From assembly GCF_902499175.1 (NCBI RefSeq), contig NZ_CABVQC010000031.1, positions 1-64,000 on the forward strand: 64,000 nucleotides of DNA, written 5' to 3'. The DNA is from Burkholderia aenigmatica (GTDB lineage Bacteria > Pseudomonadota > Gammaproteobacteria > Burkholderiales > Burkholderiaceae). Below, in pieces: positions 8,908 through 16,253 of this stretch. Position 1 is the stretch's first letter. Each line of letters begins with the position of its first letter. Made by a program: the position numbers and the translations under genes. The notes below the pieces were generated by a model. That model made no database searches and was not told the origin of the DNA. It saw only the letters and a list, made by a program, of their open reading frames with translations.

Positions 8908-9378
8908 ATGAAGACGCCATTCACGCTGCACCGCCCCGAGCCGACGACGCCCGACGTCGACCCGGATCCGCCGCCGCCCGGGCACGACGATCCCGTCGAT
9001 CCGCCGGTACCCGACGGGCTGCCGCAGGGCGACCCACCGTCGCACCCGCCGCCGATGCGGATGCCGGGAGGCAGCGGTGCGCCACAACCGGCCGCGCGAA
9101 ACCTGAAAAAAGGAGGACCCTCATGGACATTCACGTGCAATCGCCAGACAAGCGCGCGATCGCTCAGGTGCTGGGCCGCTATTTCGAATCGCGCTCGTTG
9201 CGCTATCACATCGAGGAATTGCCGGGCGGCGTGCTGCAGATCGGTTTTCGCGCCAGCGGCCACCCGGTCGCCGTCACCGTGTCGTTCGACGATGCCGCGT
9301 TCGACACCTATACGCAATGGGATGCGAGCCAGAAGCAGCTCGCGCTCGGAAGGCTTGCCGATGGCTTCTCGCGGATGA
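8908..9378 (+). CDS. Proline/aspartate-rich small protein with overrunning frame
   Basis: The ATG at 8908 follows CAGGAGAGAC. The first 60 residues are a low-complexity stretch of Pro, Asp and Gly (HRPEPTTPDVDPDPPPPGHD, then PSHPPPM), probably disordered. Beyond about 9100 the frame runs 256 bases into the well-supported gene at 9123 and its composition turns into a shadow of it. A single extra A in the GAAACC near 9100 would account for a lost TGA, so the true product may end there at about 65 residues. Treat the start as supported and the end as doubtful. Confidence 0.4.
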   Translation: MKTPFTLHRPEPTTPDVDPDPPPPGHDDPVDPPVPDGLPQGDPPSHPPPMRMPGGSGAPQPAARNLKKGGPSWTFTCNRQTSARSLRCWAAISNRARCAITSRNCRAACCRSVFAPAATRSPSPCRSTMPRSTPIRNGMRARSSSRSEGLPMASRG

Positions 9379-9434
9379 TGTCGACACGCAGCCCGGCCGC
9401 GCTGGCCGGCGACTATCACGTCGAGCGCTTCTGA
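9123..9434 (+). CDS. Conserved-looking hypothetical protein
   Basis: A 103-residue soluble protein with a strong ribosome-binding site (AAAAGGAGGACCCTC before the ATG). Its mixed alpha/beta composition looks like a folded domain (MDIHVQSPDKRAIAQVLGRY, then YHIEELPGGVLQIGF and HPVAVTVSFDDAAFDTYTQW). No family is recognised. A clear hairpin terminator follows at 9471-9499, so transcription probably ends here. Confidence 0.7.
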   Translation: MDIHVQSPDKRAIAQVLGRYFESRSLRYHIEELPGGVLQIGFRASGHPVAVTVSFDDAAFDTYTQWDASQKQLALGRLADGFSRMMSTRSPAALAGDYHVERF

Positions 9435-9470
9435 TTCCACCACGCTTCACCGGTCGGTGCCGGCCTACGG

Positions 9471-9499
9471 CAAAGTGCCCGCGCGTAGCGGGCGCTTTG
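9471..9499 (+). terminator. Stem-loop terminator
   Basis: CAAAGTGCCCGC (9471-9482) pairs with GCGGGCGCTTTG (9488-9499) around a 5-base loop, 12 pairs with one G-U. The stem is GC-rich with an A/T-rich base. It lies 37 bases after the stop of the upstream gene and before the MipA gene. There is no long T-run beyond the stem's own CTTTG. Confidence 0.6.
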
Positions 9500-9640
9500 C
9501 GTCTGCGCGCGTGTCGCGTAGGATGTCCGTTAATTCAGCGCACGCTACGTTCGCGCCGCAGGCTGCCAGCCGCTGCAGCCGAAGAGGCGCGATGCGCTTT
9601 CCTTCAGGTTCGATTCGCGCAACCGACGGGGACCGCCTTG

Positions 9641-10519
9641 ATGACTGCTGCTCGCCCTTTGCTGTCGCCCGGCGCACGCCGGTTCGTTTCCGGTGTGTCG
9701 GCCTTTGCGGCGCTCGCCGCGGCCGGTGCCCGCGACGCGTCGGCCCAGACGCCTTCGCCGCTCGGCGAATGGCAATACTCGGCGGGTGTGCCGCTCGAAA
9801 AACTGTACGACCCGAACATCTCCACCTGGGATATCAGCGTGGGGGCCGCAATGACGCTGCAGCCGCGCTATGCAGGCTCCGATCGCTATCGCGTGATGGG
9901 CGGCCCGAATCTCGACATCCGCTATCGCGACCTGTTCTTCCTGTCGACGGGCGAGGGGCTCGGTGCGAACGTGCTGCGCGGGCCGAACTGGCGCGTGAGC
10001 CTGTCGGTCGGTTACGACCTCGGGCGCCGTTCGGCCGACGATACCGAACACCTGAACGGCCTCGACAACATCAACGCGGCACCGGTGATGAAACTGGCGG
10101 CCGATTACGTGATCTCGAAGGAATTTCCGCTCGTGCTGCGCGCGGATATCCGGCGCAGCCTCGGCGGCTCGAATGGCTGGGTTGGCGATTTCTCCGCGTA
10201 CATGCCGCTGCCGGGCAGCAACGAGCATTTCTTCTGGTTCGCGGGGCCGACCGTGTCGTTCGCCGATTCGCGCTACATGAACAGCTGGTTCGGCGTGAAC
10301 CAGGGCGCCGCCGCGCGTTCCGGGCTGCCGGCCTATTCGTCGGGGGCCGGGCTCAAGTCGTTCGGCGCGGGCGTGACGATGGCCTGGTTCGTGAACAAGC
10401 ACTGGTTCGTCACGATCGACGGCGCGATCGAGCAGCTCGTCGGCCGCGCCGCGCGTAGCCCGATCACGCAGCAGTCGACCAACGGCGTGTTCGACATGTC
10501 GGTGAATTACCAGTTCTGA
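9641..10519 (+). CDS. MipA/OmpV family outer-membrane protein
   Basis: A 292-residue protein with a signal peptide (about residues 1-33, cleavage after DASAQ) followed by a beta-barrel. Family features include the GGPNLDIRYRDLFFLSTGEG region, alternating amphipathic strands, and a C-terminal strand ending NYQF with terminal aromatic Phe, the signature recognised by the BAM machinery. MipA in E. coli is a scaffold linking murein polymerase and hydrolase; OmpV-like members are also adhesins or porins, so the role here is open. ATG 9641 places the signal peptide correctly; the frame upstream is not protein-like. It is a single gene between a terminator and the LexA-controlled operon. Confidence 0.85.
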   Translation: MTAARPLLSPGARRFVSGVSAFAALAAAGARDASAQTPSPLGEWQYSAGVPLEKLYDPNISTWDISVGAAMTLQPRYAGSDRYRVMGGPNLDIRYRDLFFLSTGEGLGANVLRGPNWRVSLSVGYDLGRRSADDTEHLNGLDNINAAPVMKLAADYVISKEFPLVLRADIRRSLGGSNGWVGDFSAYMPLPGSNEHFFWFAGPTVSFADSRYMNSWFGVNQGAAARSGLPAYSSGAGLKSFGAGVTMAWFVNKHWFVTIDGAIEQLVGRAARSPITQQSTNGVFDMSVNYQF

Positions 10520-10577
10520 CGGCGGCCGGGCAGCAGGGCGCGACGATACGGGGTGGGGCATCTGCCGTCACATTTGA

Positions 10578-10605
10578 TATGATTCTGACCTGTACAAATG
10601 TACAG
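10578..10605 (+). promoter_or_regulatory. LexA (SOS) box with promoter -10 element
   Basis: CTGTACAAATGTACAG at 10590-10605 fits the LexA consensus CTGT-N8-ACAG and extends as a palindrome (CTGTACA/TGTACAG). A TATGAT -10 element lies at 10578-10583, so bound LexA would cover the transcription start. The start codon of the nuclease gene is 12 bases downstream of the box. No clear -35 hexamer is visible. Confidence 0.8.
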
Positions 10606-10617
10606 TGAACAATCCCC

Positions 10618-12312
10618 GTGACGCCTGCTTCGCCGACGCCCCCGGCGTTTTACTACCTGACCAATTTCGAACGCGCGCTGGCCTGGCTCGGCGAGCGTTA
10701 CGACGATCTGTTCGACGCGCACGAGCACGCGTTCGTCCGGCAGTTCGCGACGCTGCCGCAGGCGTCGCGCGCGCTGCTCGTGCGGATGCTGATGCGCAAC
10801 GGGGCCGACTTCCGCGCCAGCAAGCTCGTGTACGACGAAATCGGCTGCACGCTCGACGCGGCCGCGCCGCTCGTCGAACTCGGCTGGGTCGATCCGGCGC
10901 CCGCGCTGACGCTCGACGAACTGTTCGCGCTATCGACCAAGGCCGATCTGCTGCGCATCTTCCCGGCACTCGCCGCGCATGCGGGCAAGCGCAAGCCCGA
11001 ATGGCTCGAACGGCTGCGGCCCGCGCACGACGTCGCGCAACCGCTCGACGCGTGGTGCGCGCAGGCCGGCGACCGCGTGCTGCGCGTGACGGTGGGCGCG
11101 CTGTGCGACCGGCTGCGCCTGATGTTCTTCGGCAATCTCCATCAGGACTGGAGCGAGTTCGTGCTCGCCGATCTCGGCGTGTTCCAGTACGAAAGCGTGC
11201 CGATCGCACCGTCGTCCCGTGCGTTCCAGCAGCGCGGCGACGTCGACGCGTATCTCGCGCTGCAGATGTGCCGCGATGCGCTCGACGCATGGCCCGACGA
11301 TCTGCCGTTCGACGACCTGATGCGCGCGATCGACGCGGTCGGCTGCGGGCAGCCGTGGCTCGCGACGCGTCGCGCGAAGCTGCTGTTCGCGCTCGGGCAA
11401 ACCTGCGAACGCCGCGCCGACTGGGCCGCTGCACTCGACGCGTATGTGCGCAGCGCATGGCCCGGCAGCCGCCATCGACGTATCCGCGTGCTCGAACGGT
11501 GCGGGCGTGACGACGACGCGCTCGCGCTGGCGCTCGATGCGCGCGGCGGCTTCGAGAGCGACGAGGAGCGTCAGCGTGTCGAGCGGATGCTGCCGCGCCT
11601 GCAGCGCCGGCTCGGCCAGCGCGCCGAACGTGCGGCCGCGGCGGCGGACGTGCCGCGCGAAACGCTCGTGCTCGCGCGCCCCGATGCATTCGTCAGCGTC
11701 GAATTCGCCGTGCGCGACCACCTCGCGCAACCGGCTTCGCCCGTGCATTACGTCGAAAACACACTGATCAATTCGTTGTTCGGGCTGCTGTGCTGGGAAC
11801 CGGTGTTTGCGGCGGTGCCCGGTGCGTTTTTCCACCCGTTCCAGCGCGGCCCGGCCGACCTGCACGCGCCCGATTTCGCCGCGCGCCGGGCAGACGCGTT
11901 CGCCGCGTGTTTCGCGCAACTCGATTCGGGCGCCTATCGCGACACGATCCGCCGGCATTTCGCGACGAAGGCGGGGCTGCAATCCCCTTTCGTGTTCTGG
12001 GGCGTGCTGAGCGACGAACTGCTCGACGAGGCGCTCGCGTGCCTGCCGGCCGAGCACTTGCGGCTGTGGTTCACGCGCCTGCTCGCGGATATCCGCAGCA
12101 ACCGGTCGGGGCTGCCCGATCTCGTCCGCTTCTGGCCCGGTGAGCGCCGCTACGAGCTGATCGAGGTGAAAGGCCCCGGCGACCGCCTGCAGGACAACCA
12201 GACGCGCTGGCTCGCCTACTGCGTCGCGCACGGCATCCCGGTGCGCGTGATCGATGTCGAGTGGGCCGGTGAAGGCGTCGCGCACGCCGAAGCGGCGGGT
12301 CTGTCCGCATGA
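10618..12312 (+). CDS. FAN1-like VRR-NUC domain nuclease
   Basis: A 564-residue nuclease of the bacterial FAN1 group, structure-specific enzymes associated in eukaryotes with interstrand-crosslink repair. The N-terminal two thirds are helical and repeat-like (SAP/TPR-type region). The C-terminal VRR-NUC domain carries the PD-(D/E)XK signature: GLPDLVRFW at about residue 498 and ELIEVKGPGDRLQDNQ about 20 residues later. The start is GTG 10618 with no obvious ribosome-binding site, only 12 bases past the LexA box, so translation may begin on a very short leader. Its stop overlaps the ATG of the helicase gene by 4 bases, indicating translational coupling. It is probably induced by DNA damage. 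Confidence 0.88.
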   Translation: MTPASPTPPAFYYLTNFERALAWLGERYDDLFDAHEHAFVRQFATLPQASRALLVRMLMRNGADFRASKLVYDEIGCTLDAAAPLVELGWVDPAPALTLDELFALSTKADLLRIFPALAAHAGKRKPEWLERLRPAHDVAQPLDAWCAQAGDRVLRVTVGALCDRLRLMFFGNLHQDWSEFVLADLGVFQYESVPIAPSSRAFQQRGDVDAYLALQMCRDALDAWPDDLPFDDLMRAIDAVGCGQPWLATRRAKLLFALGQTCERRADWAAALDAYVRSAWPGSRHRRIRVLERCGRDDDALALALDARGGFESDEERQRVERMLPRLQRRLGQRAERAAAAADVPRETLVLARPDAFVSVEFAVRDHLAQPASPVHYVENTLINSLFGLLCWEPVFAAVPGAFFHPFQRGPADLHAPDFAARRADAFAACFAQLDSGAYRDTIRRHFATKAGLQSPFVFWGVLSDELLDEALACLPAEHLRLWFTRLLADIRSNRSGLPDLVRFWPGERRYELIEVKGPGDRLQDNQTRWLAYCVAHGIPVRVIDVEWAGEGVAHAEAAGLSA

Positions 12313-14609
12313 GCTACGTCGTCGCGGTGCGGGCGATGTGCGAGTTCACCGCGCGACGCGGCGATCTCGACCTGCGCTTCACGCCCGCGCCGACGGCGCT
12401 CGAAGGCATCGCCGGCCACGGCGCGGTCACGTCGAGCCGCGGCGCACGCTACGAAACCGAGATCGCGCTGACGGGCACGTGGGGCACGCTCACCGTGCGC
12501 GGCCGCGCAGACGGCTACGATCCGGTGGCGAACCGCCTCGAGGAGATCAAGACCTATCGCGGCAGCCTCGATGCGATGCCGGCCAACCATCGCGCGCTGC
12601 ACTGGGCGCAGGCGAAGGTCTATGCGCACTTGATGTGCGACGCGCGCGGCCTCACGGAAATCGACGTCGCGCTCGTCTATTTCGACATCGTGTCCGAGCG
12701 CGAGACGATGCTGACGCAAACGCTGGGGGCGGCCGAGCTCGCGACGTTCTTCGCGGAGCAGTGTGCGTGCTTCGTCGGCTGGGCCGAGCGCGAGACGGCC
12801 CATCGCGCGGCGCGCGACACGGCCCTGCGTGCGCTCGCGTTTCCGCACGGACAGTTCCGCAGCGGCCAGCGCGAGCTGGCGGTGGCCGTCTATCGCGCGG
12901 CACGCGACGAGCGTTGCCTGATGGCGCAGGCGCCGACCGGCATTGGCAAGACGCTCGGCACCGTGTTTCCGCTGCTGAAGGCCTGCGGCGAGGGCGAGCT
13001 CGACCACGTGTACTTCCTGACCGCGAAAACGCCTGGCCGCGCGCTCGCGCTCGAAGCGGCGACGACGCTCGGCGCCGGCACGCCCGCGCTGCCGCTGCGC
13101 GTGCTGGAACTCGTCGCGCGCGACAAGGCATGCGAGCATCCCGACAGCGCGTGCCACGGCGAATCGTGCCCGCTCGCGAAAGGTTTCTACGACCGGCTGC
13201 CGGCCGCGCGCGATGCGGCGATCGAGGCCGGGCTGCTCGATCGGGACACGGTGCGCACGGCCGCGCTCGCGCATGACGTCTGCCCGTACTACCTGTCGCA
13301 AGAGCTCGCGCGCTGGTCCGACATGATGATCGGCGACTACAACTACTACTACGACGGCAGCGCGATGCTGCACACGCTCGCGCAGCAGAACCAGTGGCAC
13401 GTCGGCGTGCTCGTCGACGAAGCGCACAACCTGCTCGATCGCGCGCGCAAGATGTACAGCGCGTCGCTCGATCCGTTCGCATTCGCGGCCGCGCGCGAGG
13501 CCGCGCCCGCCGCGCTGCGCAAGGCCTTCGACCGGCTCGCCCGCGCATGGGGTACGGTCAATCGCGCGCAGGCCGAGCGCTATGCCGCATATCCGGAGAT
13601 ACCGGGCCCGATCGTGTCGGCCGTGCAGAATCTCGTCGCGGCGATCGGCGAACACCTGACCGACGCGCCGCGCGCGAACGGCGACGCGCTGCTGCGGTTT
13701 CATTTCGAGGCGATCCAGTTCGGCGTGCTGGCCGAAGCGTTCGACAGCGCGTCGATCTTCGATGCGACGCTGCATGGCGAGCCGATGCCGCGCCAGCCGG
13801 CGCTCGACGGCGTTGCGGCGCCCGGCCGCCGGCGCCGCGTGCAGTCGACGCTGTGCGTGCGCAACGTGATTCCGGCCGGCTTTCTCGCATCGCGCTACGA
13901 AGCCGCGCGCGCGACCGTGCTGTTCTCGGGCACATTGAGCCCGTTTCATTTCTATCGCGACACGCTCGGGTTGCCCGGCGACACGGGCTGGCTCGACGTC
14001 GACGGGCCGTTCCGCGCCGAGCAACTGACGGTGCGCGTCGCAAGCCACGTGTCGACGCGCTGGCGCGACCGCGACCGTTCGCTCGAACCGATCGTGGACC
14101 TGATCGCCGCGCAGTACGCGACGCGGCCCGGCAACTACCTTGGCTTCCTGAGCAGCTTCGATTACCTGGGGCGCGTGGTCGCGCTGATGCAGACGCGGCA
14201 TCCGGACGTGCCCGTCTGGGCGCAGGCGCCCGGCATGGCCGAAAGCGAGCGCGACGCGTTTCTCGCGCGCTTCGACGCGGGCGGGCGCGGTGTCGGCTTC
14301 GCGGTGCTGGGCGGGGCGTTCTCGGAGGGCGTGGACCTGGTCGGCGAGCGGCTGATCGGCGCATTCATCGCGACGCTCGGGCTGCCGCAGGTCAACGACG
14401 TCAACGAGCAGATGCGGCGCGCGATGGACACGCGTTTCGGCAACGGCTACGACTACATGTACCTGTATCCGGGCTTGCAGAAGGTCGTGCAGGCGGCCGG
14501 GCGCGTGATCCGCACCGAGCACGACGAGGGCGTCGTGCATCTGATCGACGACCGTTACCGGCGACGCGAAGTGCGCGATCTGCTGCCGCGGTGGTGGCGG
14601 ATCGGGTGA
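12309..14609 (+). CDS. XPD/DinG-type Fe-S DNA helicase with N-terminal PD-(D/E)XK-like region
   Basis: A 766-residue superfamily-2 helicase. Residues 1-110 resemble a PD-(D/E)XK fold (RGRADGYDPVANRLEEIKTY). Walker A is APTGIGKT (about 208-215) and the DEAH box is VDEAHNLLDRARK (about 369). Between them are four cysteines in the Fe-S cluster arrangement (CEHPDSACHGESCPLAKGF and DVCPYY, about 278-322). Motif VI is QAAGRVIRTEHDEG near the C-terminus. Related enzymes unwind forked or damaged DNA 5' to 3'. It overlaps the FAN1-like nuclease gene (ATGA) and shares its LexA-controlled promoter, so the two probably act together on damaged DNA. It converges with the IclR gene. Confidence 0.9.
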   Translation: MSYVVAVRAMCEFTARRGDLDLRFTPAPTALEGIAGHGAVTSSRGARYETEIALTGTWGTLTVRGRADGYDPVANRLEEIKTYRGSLDAMPANHRALHWAQAKVYAHLMCDARGLTEIDVALVYFDIVSERETMLTQTLGAAELATFFAEQCACFVGWAERETAHRAARDTALRALAFPHGQFRSGQRELAVAVYRAARDERCLMAQAPTGIGKTLGTVFPLLKACGEGELDHVYFLTAKTPGRALALEAATTLGAGTPALPLRVLELVARDKACEHPDSACHGESCPLAKGFYDRLPAARDAAIEAGLLDRDTVRTAALAHDVCPYYLSQELARWSDMMIGDYNYYYDGSAMLHTLAQQNQWHVGVLVDEAHNLLDRARKMYSASLDPFAFAAAREAAPAALRKAFDRLARAWGTVNRAQAERYAAYPEIPGPIVSAVQNLVAAIGEHLTDAPRANGDALLRFHFEAIQFGVLAEAFDSASIFDATLHGEPMPRQPALDGVAAPGRRRRVQSTLCVRNVIPAGFLASRYEAARATVLFSGTLSPFHFYRDTLGLPGDTGWLDVDGPFRAEQLTVRVASHVSTRWRDRDRSLEPIVDLIAAQYATRPGNYLGFLSSFDYLGRVVALMQTRHPDVPVWAQAPGMAESERDAFLARFDAGGRGVGFAVLGGAFSEGVDLVGERLIGAFIATLGLPQVNDVNEQMRRAMDTRFGNGYDYMYLYPGLQKVVQAAGRVIRTEHDEGVVHLIDDRYRRREVRDLLPRWWRIG

Positions 14610-14708
14610 GACGGAAGAAGCGCTGCCGGCAGACTGCCGATTCCGGCAGGTGGGCGCCATCCGTCGCGTAGCGAGATCGGGCGGACGCGGCCTGGGCGGG
14701 TGCTGCCG

Positions 14709-15479
14709 CTACAGCACATTCAGCATCGCGAGCGCGGCTTCCTGCAGGTGCGGCAGGACGCGCCGCACGGCTGCGTCGGTCGTCTCCGCGCCGATCGGCA
14801 TGTTCGTGCTCAGCGCGGCGACCACTTCGCCGTGACGGTTCTTCAGCGGCACCGCGATCCCGCGCACGCCGACCTGCAATTGCTGTTCGATCGCCGCGAA
14901 ACCGGCGTCGCGTGCCTGGTCGACCTGTTCGAGCAGGCGCGCCTTGTTGGTGATCGTGTGCGGCGTGAACGGCGGCAGTTCGGTGTCGTCGAGCCACGCG
15001 CGCACGGCTTCGCGATCGGGATGATGGGCGAGCAGCACGACACCCGGCGACGTCAGCGGCGCCGGCACGCGCGCGCCGAGCACGAAGCCGGTCGTCATCA
15101 CGCGCGACACGCCGTTGCGCGCGATGAACACGAGTTCCCAGCCGTCGAGCACGCTCACATACGCCGACTCGTTCAGCGATGCGCTCAATTGCTGCAGATA
15201 GGGCTGGACCGTGCGCGGCAGCCGCGCCGAATCGAAGTACGACCAGCCGACCCGCAGCACGCGCGGCGTGAGGCCGTACAGCTTGCCGTCGGTGTACACG
15301 TAGCCGAGCGATTCGAGCGTCAGCAGGTAGCGCCGCGCGGCCGTGCGCGTGAGGCCGGTACGCGCGGCGGCCTGGGTGGGCGTCATGCGCGCGTGGTGGC
15401 TGTCGAACGCCTCGAGGATCGCCAGGCCTTTTTCGAGGCCGGCAATCCAGTCGCGTCGGTCGAGTTCGGGCTTTTTCAT
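14709..15479 (-). CDS. IclR-family regulator, PcaR/PobR type
   Basis: A 256-residue transcription factor. It has an N-terminal winged helix (about 10-70, with the PcaR/PobR-type signature MTPTQAAARTGLTRTAARRY) and a C-terminal IclR ligand-binding domain (about 90-250). Members of this subgroup respond to protocatechuate, 4-hydroxybenzoate, beta-ketoadipate or quinate/shikimate. ATG 15479 gives the expected length; no ribosome-binding site is evident. Motifs matching the PcaR box lie just upstream of its own start and again in the transporter-dioxygenase promoter region about 4 kb away. This suggests autoregulation and control of that pair. The effector is not known. Confidence 0.88.
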   Translation of the reverse strand: MKKPELDRRDWIAGLEKGLAILEAFDSHHARMTPTQAAARTGLTRTAARRYLLTLESLGYVYTDGKLYGLTPRVLRVGWSYFDSARLPRTVQPYLQQLSASLNESAYVSVLDGWELVFIARNGVSRVMTTGFVLGARVPAPLTSPGVVLLAHHPDREAVRAWLDDTELPPFTPHTITNKARLLEQVDQARDAGFAAIEQQLQVGVRGIAVPLKNRHGEVVAALSTNMPIGAETTDAAVRRVLPHLQEAALAMLNVL

Positions 15480-15498
15480 CGTAGGAGGAGCGCCTGGG

Positions 15499-15535
15499 TG
15501 CGCGGTAATCGCGCACGAATGGGCGATTATCGCGC
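15499..15535. promoter_or_regulatory. IclR/PcaR-type operators upstream of the iclR gene
   Basis: Two half-related sites lie 20-56 bases upstream of the regulator start. GTGCGCGGTAATCGCGCAC (15499-15517) is a palindrome with 7-base arms. GGGCGATTATCGCGC (15521-15535) shares the GCGATTATCG core with the operators at 19204-19239. The shared core in two distant promoters is seen directly; the regulator identity is inferred. Confidence 0.6.
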
Positions 15536-15607
15536 AAATCGGATCTGTCGCAACGCATGGCCGGGCTTGTATGATTCGACGCTGGATGTGTGCCCCGAGC
15601 CCGGAAC

Positions 15608-15899
15608 ATGACCGTCGACGACAACCGATATCTCCTCCTGCCAATCGCCCGCCGTATCGCCCGCTGCGCCGTGCTGGCGGCGCTGGCGTCGTTTCGGCGG
15701 CGGCGTGAAGGGGCAGGAAACCGTGTATTCGCCGAAGATCGGGCCCGATCATGAGCGCGTCAGGCTGTACATGGCGCTCGGCGATACACCGAACTACCGG
15801 ATCAGCCTGACGTGCGCGACCTATGTGGAAGACATGCCGAAAGCCTTGCCGCTGTTCCGCAGCATAGTGAAAACGATGGCGTTGGGGACGTCGCACTGA
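15608..15899 (+). pseudogene. Small lipoprotein gene, frameshifted at the lipobox
   Basis: The ATG at 15608 begins a signal-peptide-like stretch (ARRIARCAVLAALAS) that then reads into FRRRREGAG nonsense. One frame over, the sequence continues as GGGVKGQETVYSPKIGPDHE, then VRLYMALGDTPNYRISL, to a stop at 15897-15899. Replacing TTTC by TGC at the junction (15692-15695) would give a lipobox LAS-C-GGG and one 97-residue lipoprotein. The downstream half alone starts at a GTG (15705) without a ribosome-binding site. No family is recognised. Confidence 0.5.
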
Positions 15900-16253
15900 G
15901 CGGCAGTCATGACGTCGGGGCGAGGTGCGCCGTTTTCAGGGCTGCGGAAGGCTTCGGACAACCGGATGGACAGGAGCGTCCAGTATTCATCGAGCCCGAC
16001 CGACGACAGCCTCGGCCAGCGGCCGAGCCATCCCGCACGCGGGACGACCGCGTGATGCTGTACGGCTTCGATCACATGGGCGCGGGCGACGTCGACTGCG
16101 GGGAGTGACGCCAAGCGGGGAGCACGGCCGGCTGGAACCGGCCGACGGGCAGGTGATGCTGATTGCCGGGCTGACTGTCGAGGCAGCCGGAAGAACACGG
16201 AAGGGGAAAAGGCGGCCGCGATGTCACGCGTACCGCCTCCGGCGCAGCGCTCG
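15900..16253. other. Gene-free stretch between lipoprotein remnant and murA paralogue
   Basis: About 350 bases with only GC-driven open frames on both strands. None has a ribosome-binding site or a convincing amino-acid pattern. No hairpin with a T-run is seen. Confidence 0.4.

Noticed and set aside
12216-14660. An 814-codon minus-strand frame opposite the helicase gene
   Set aside because: It is a GC-driven shadow. Its composition is Arg/Ala/His-rich nonsense and the plus strand encodes an unmistakable helicase.
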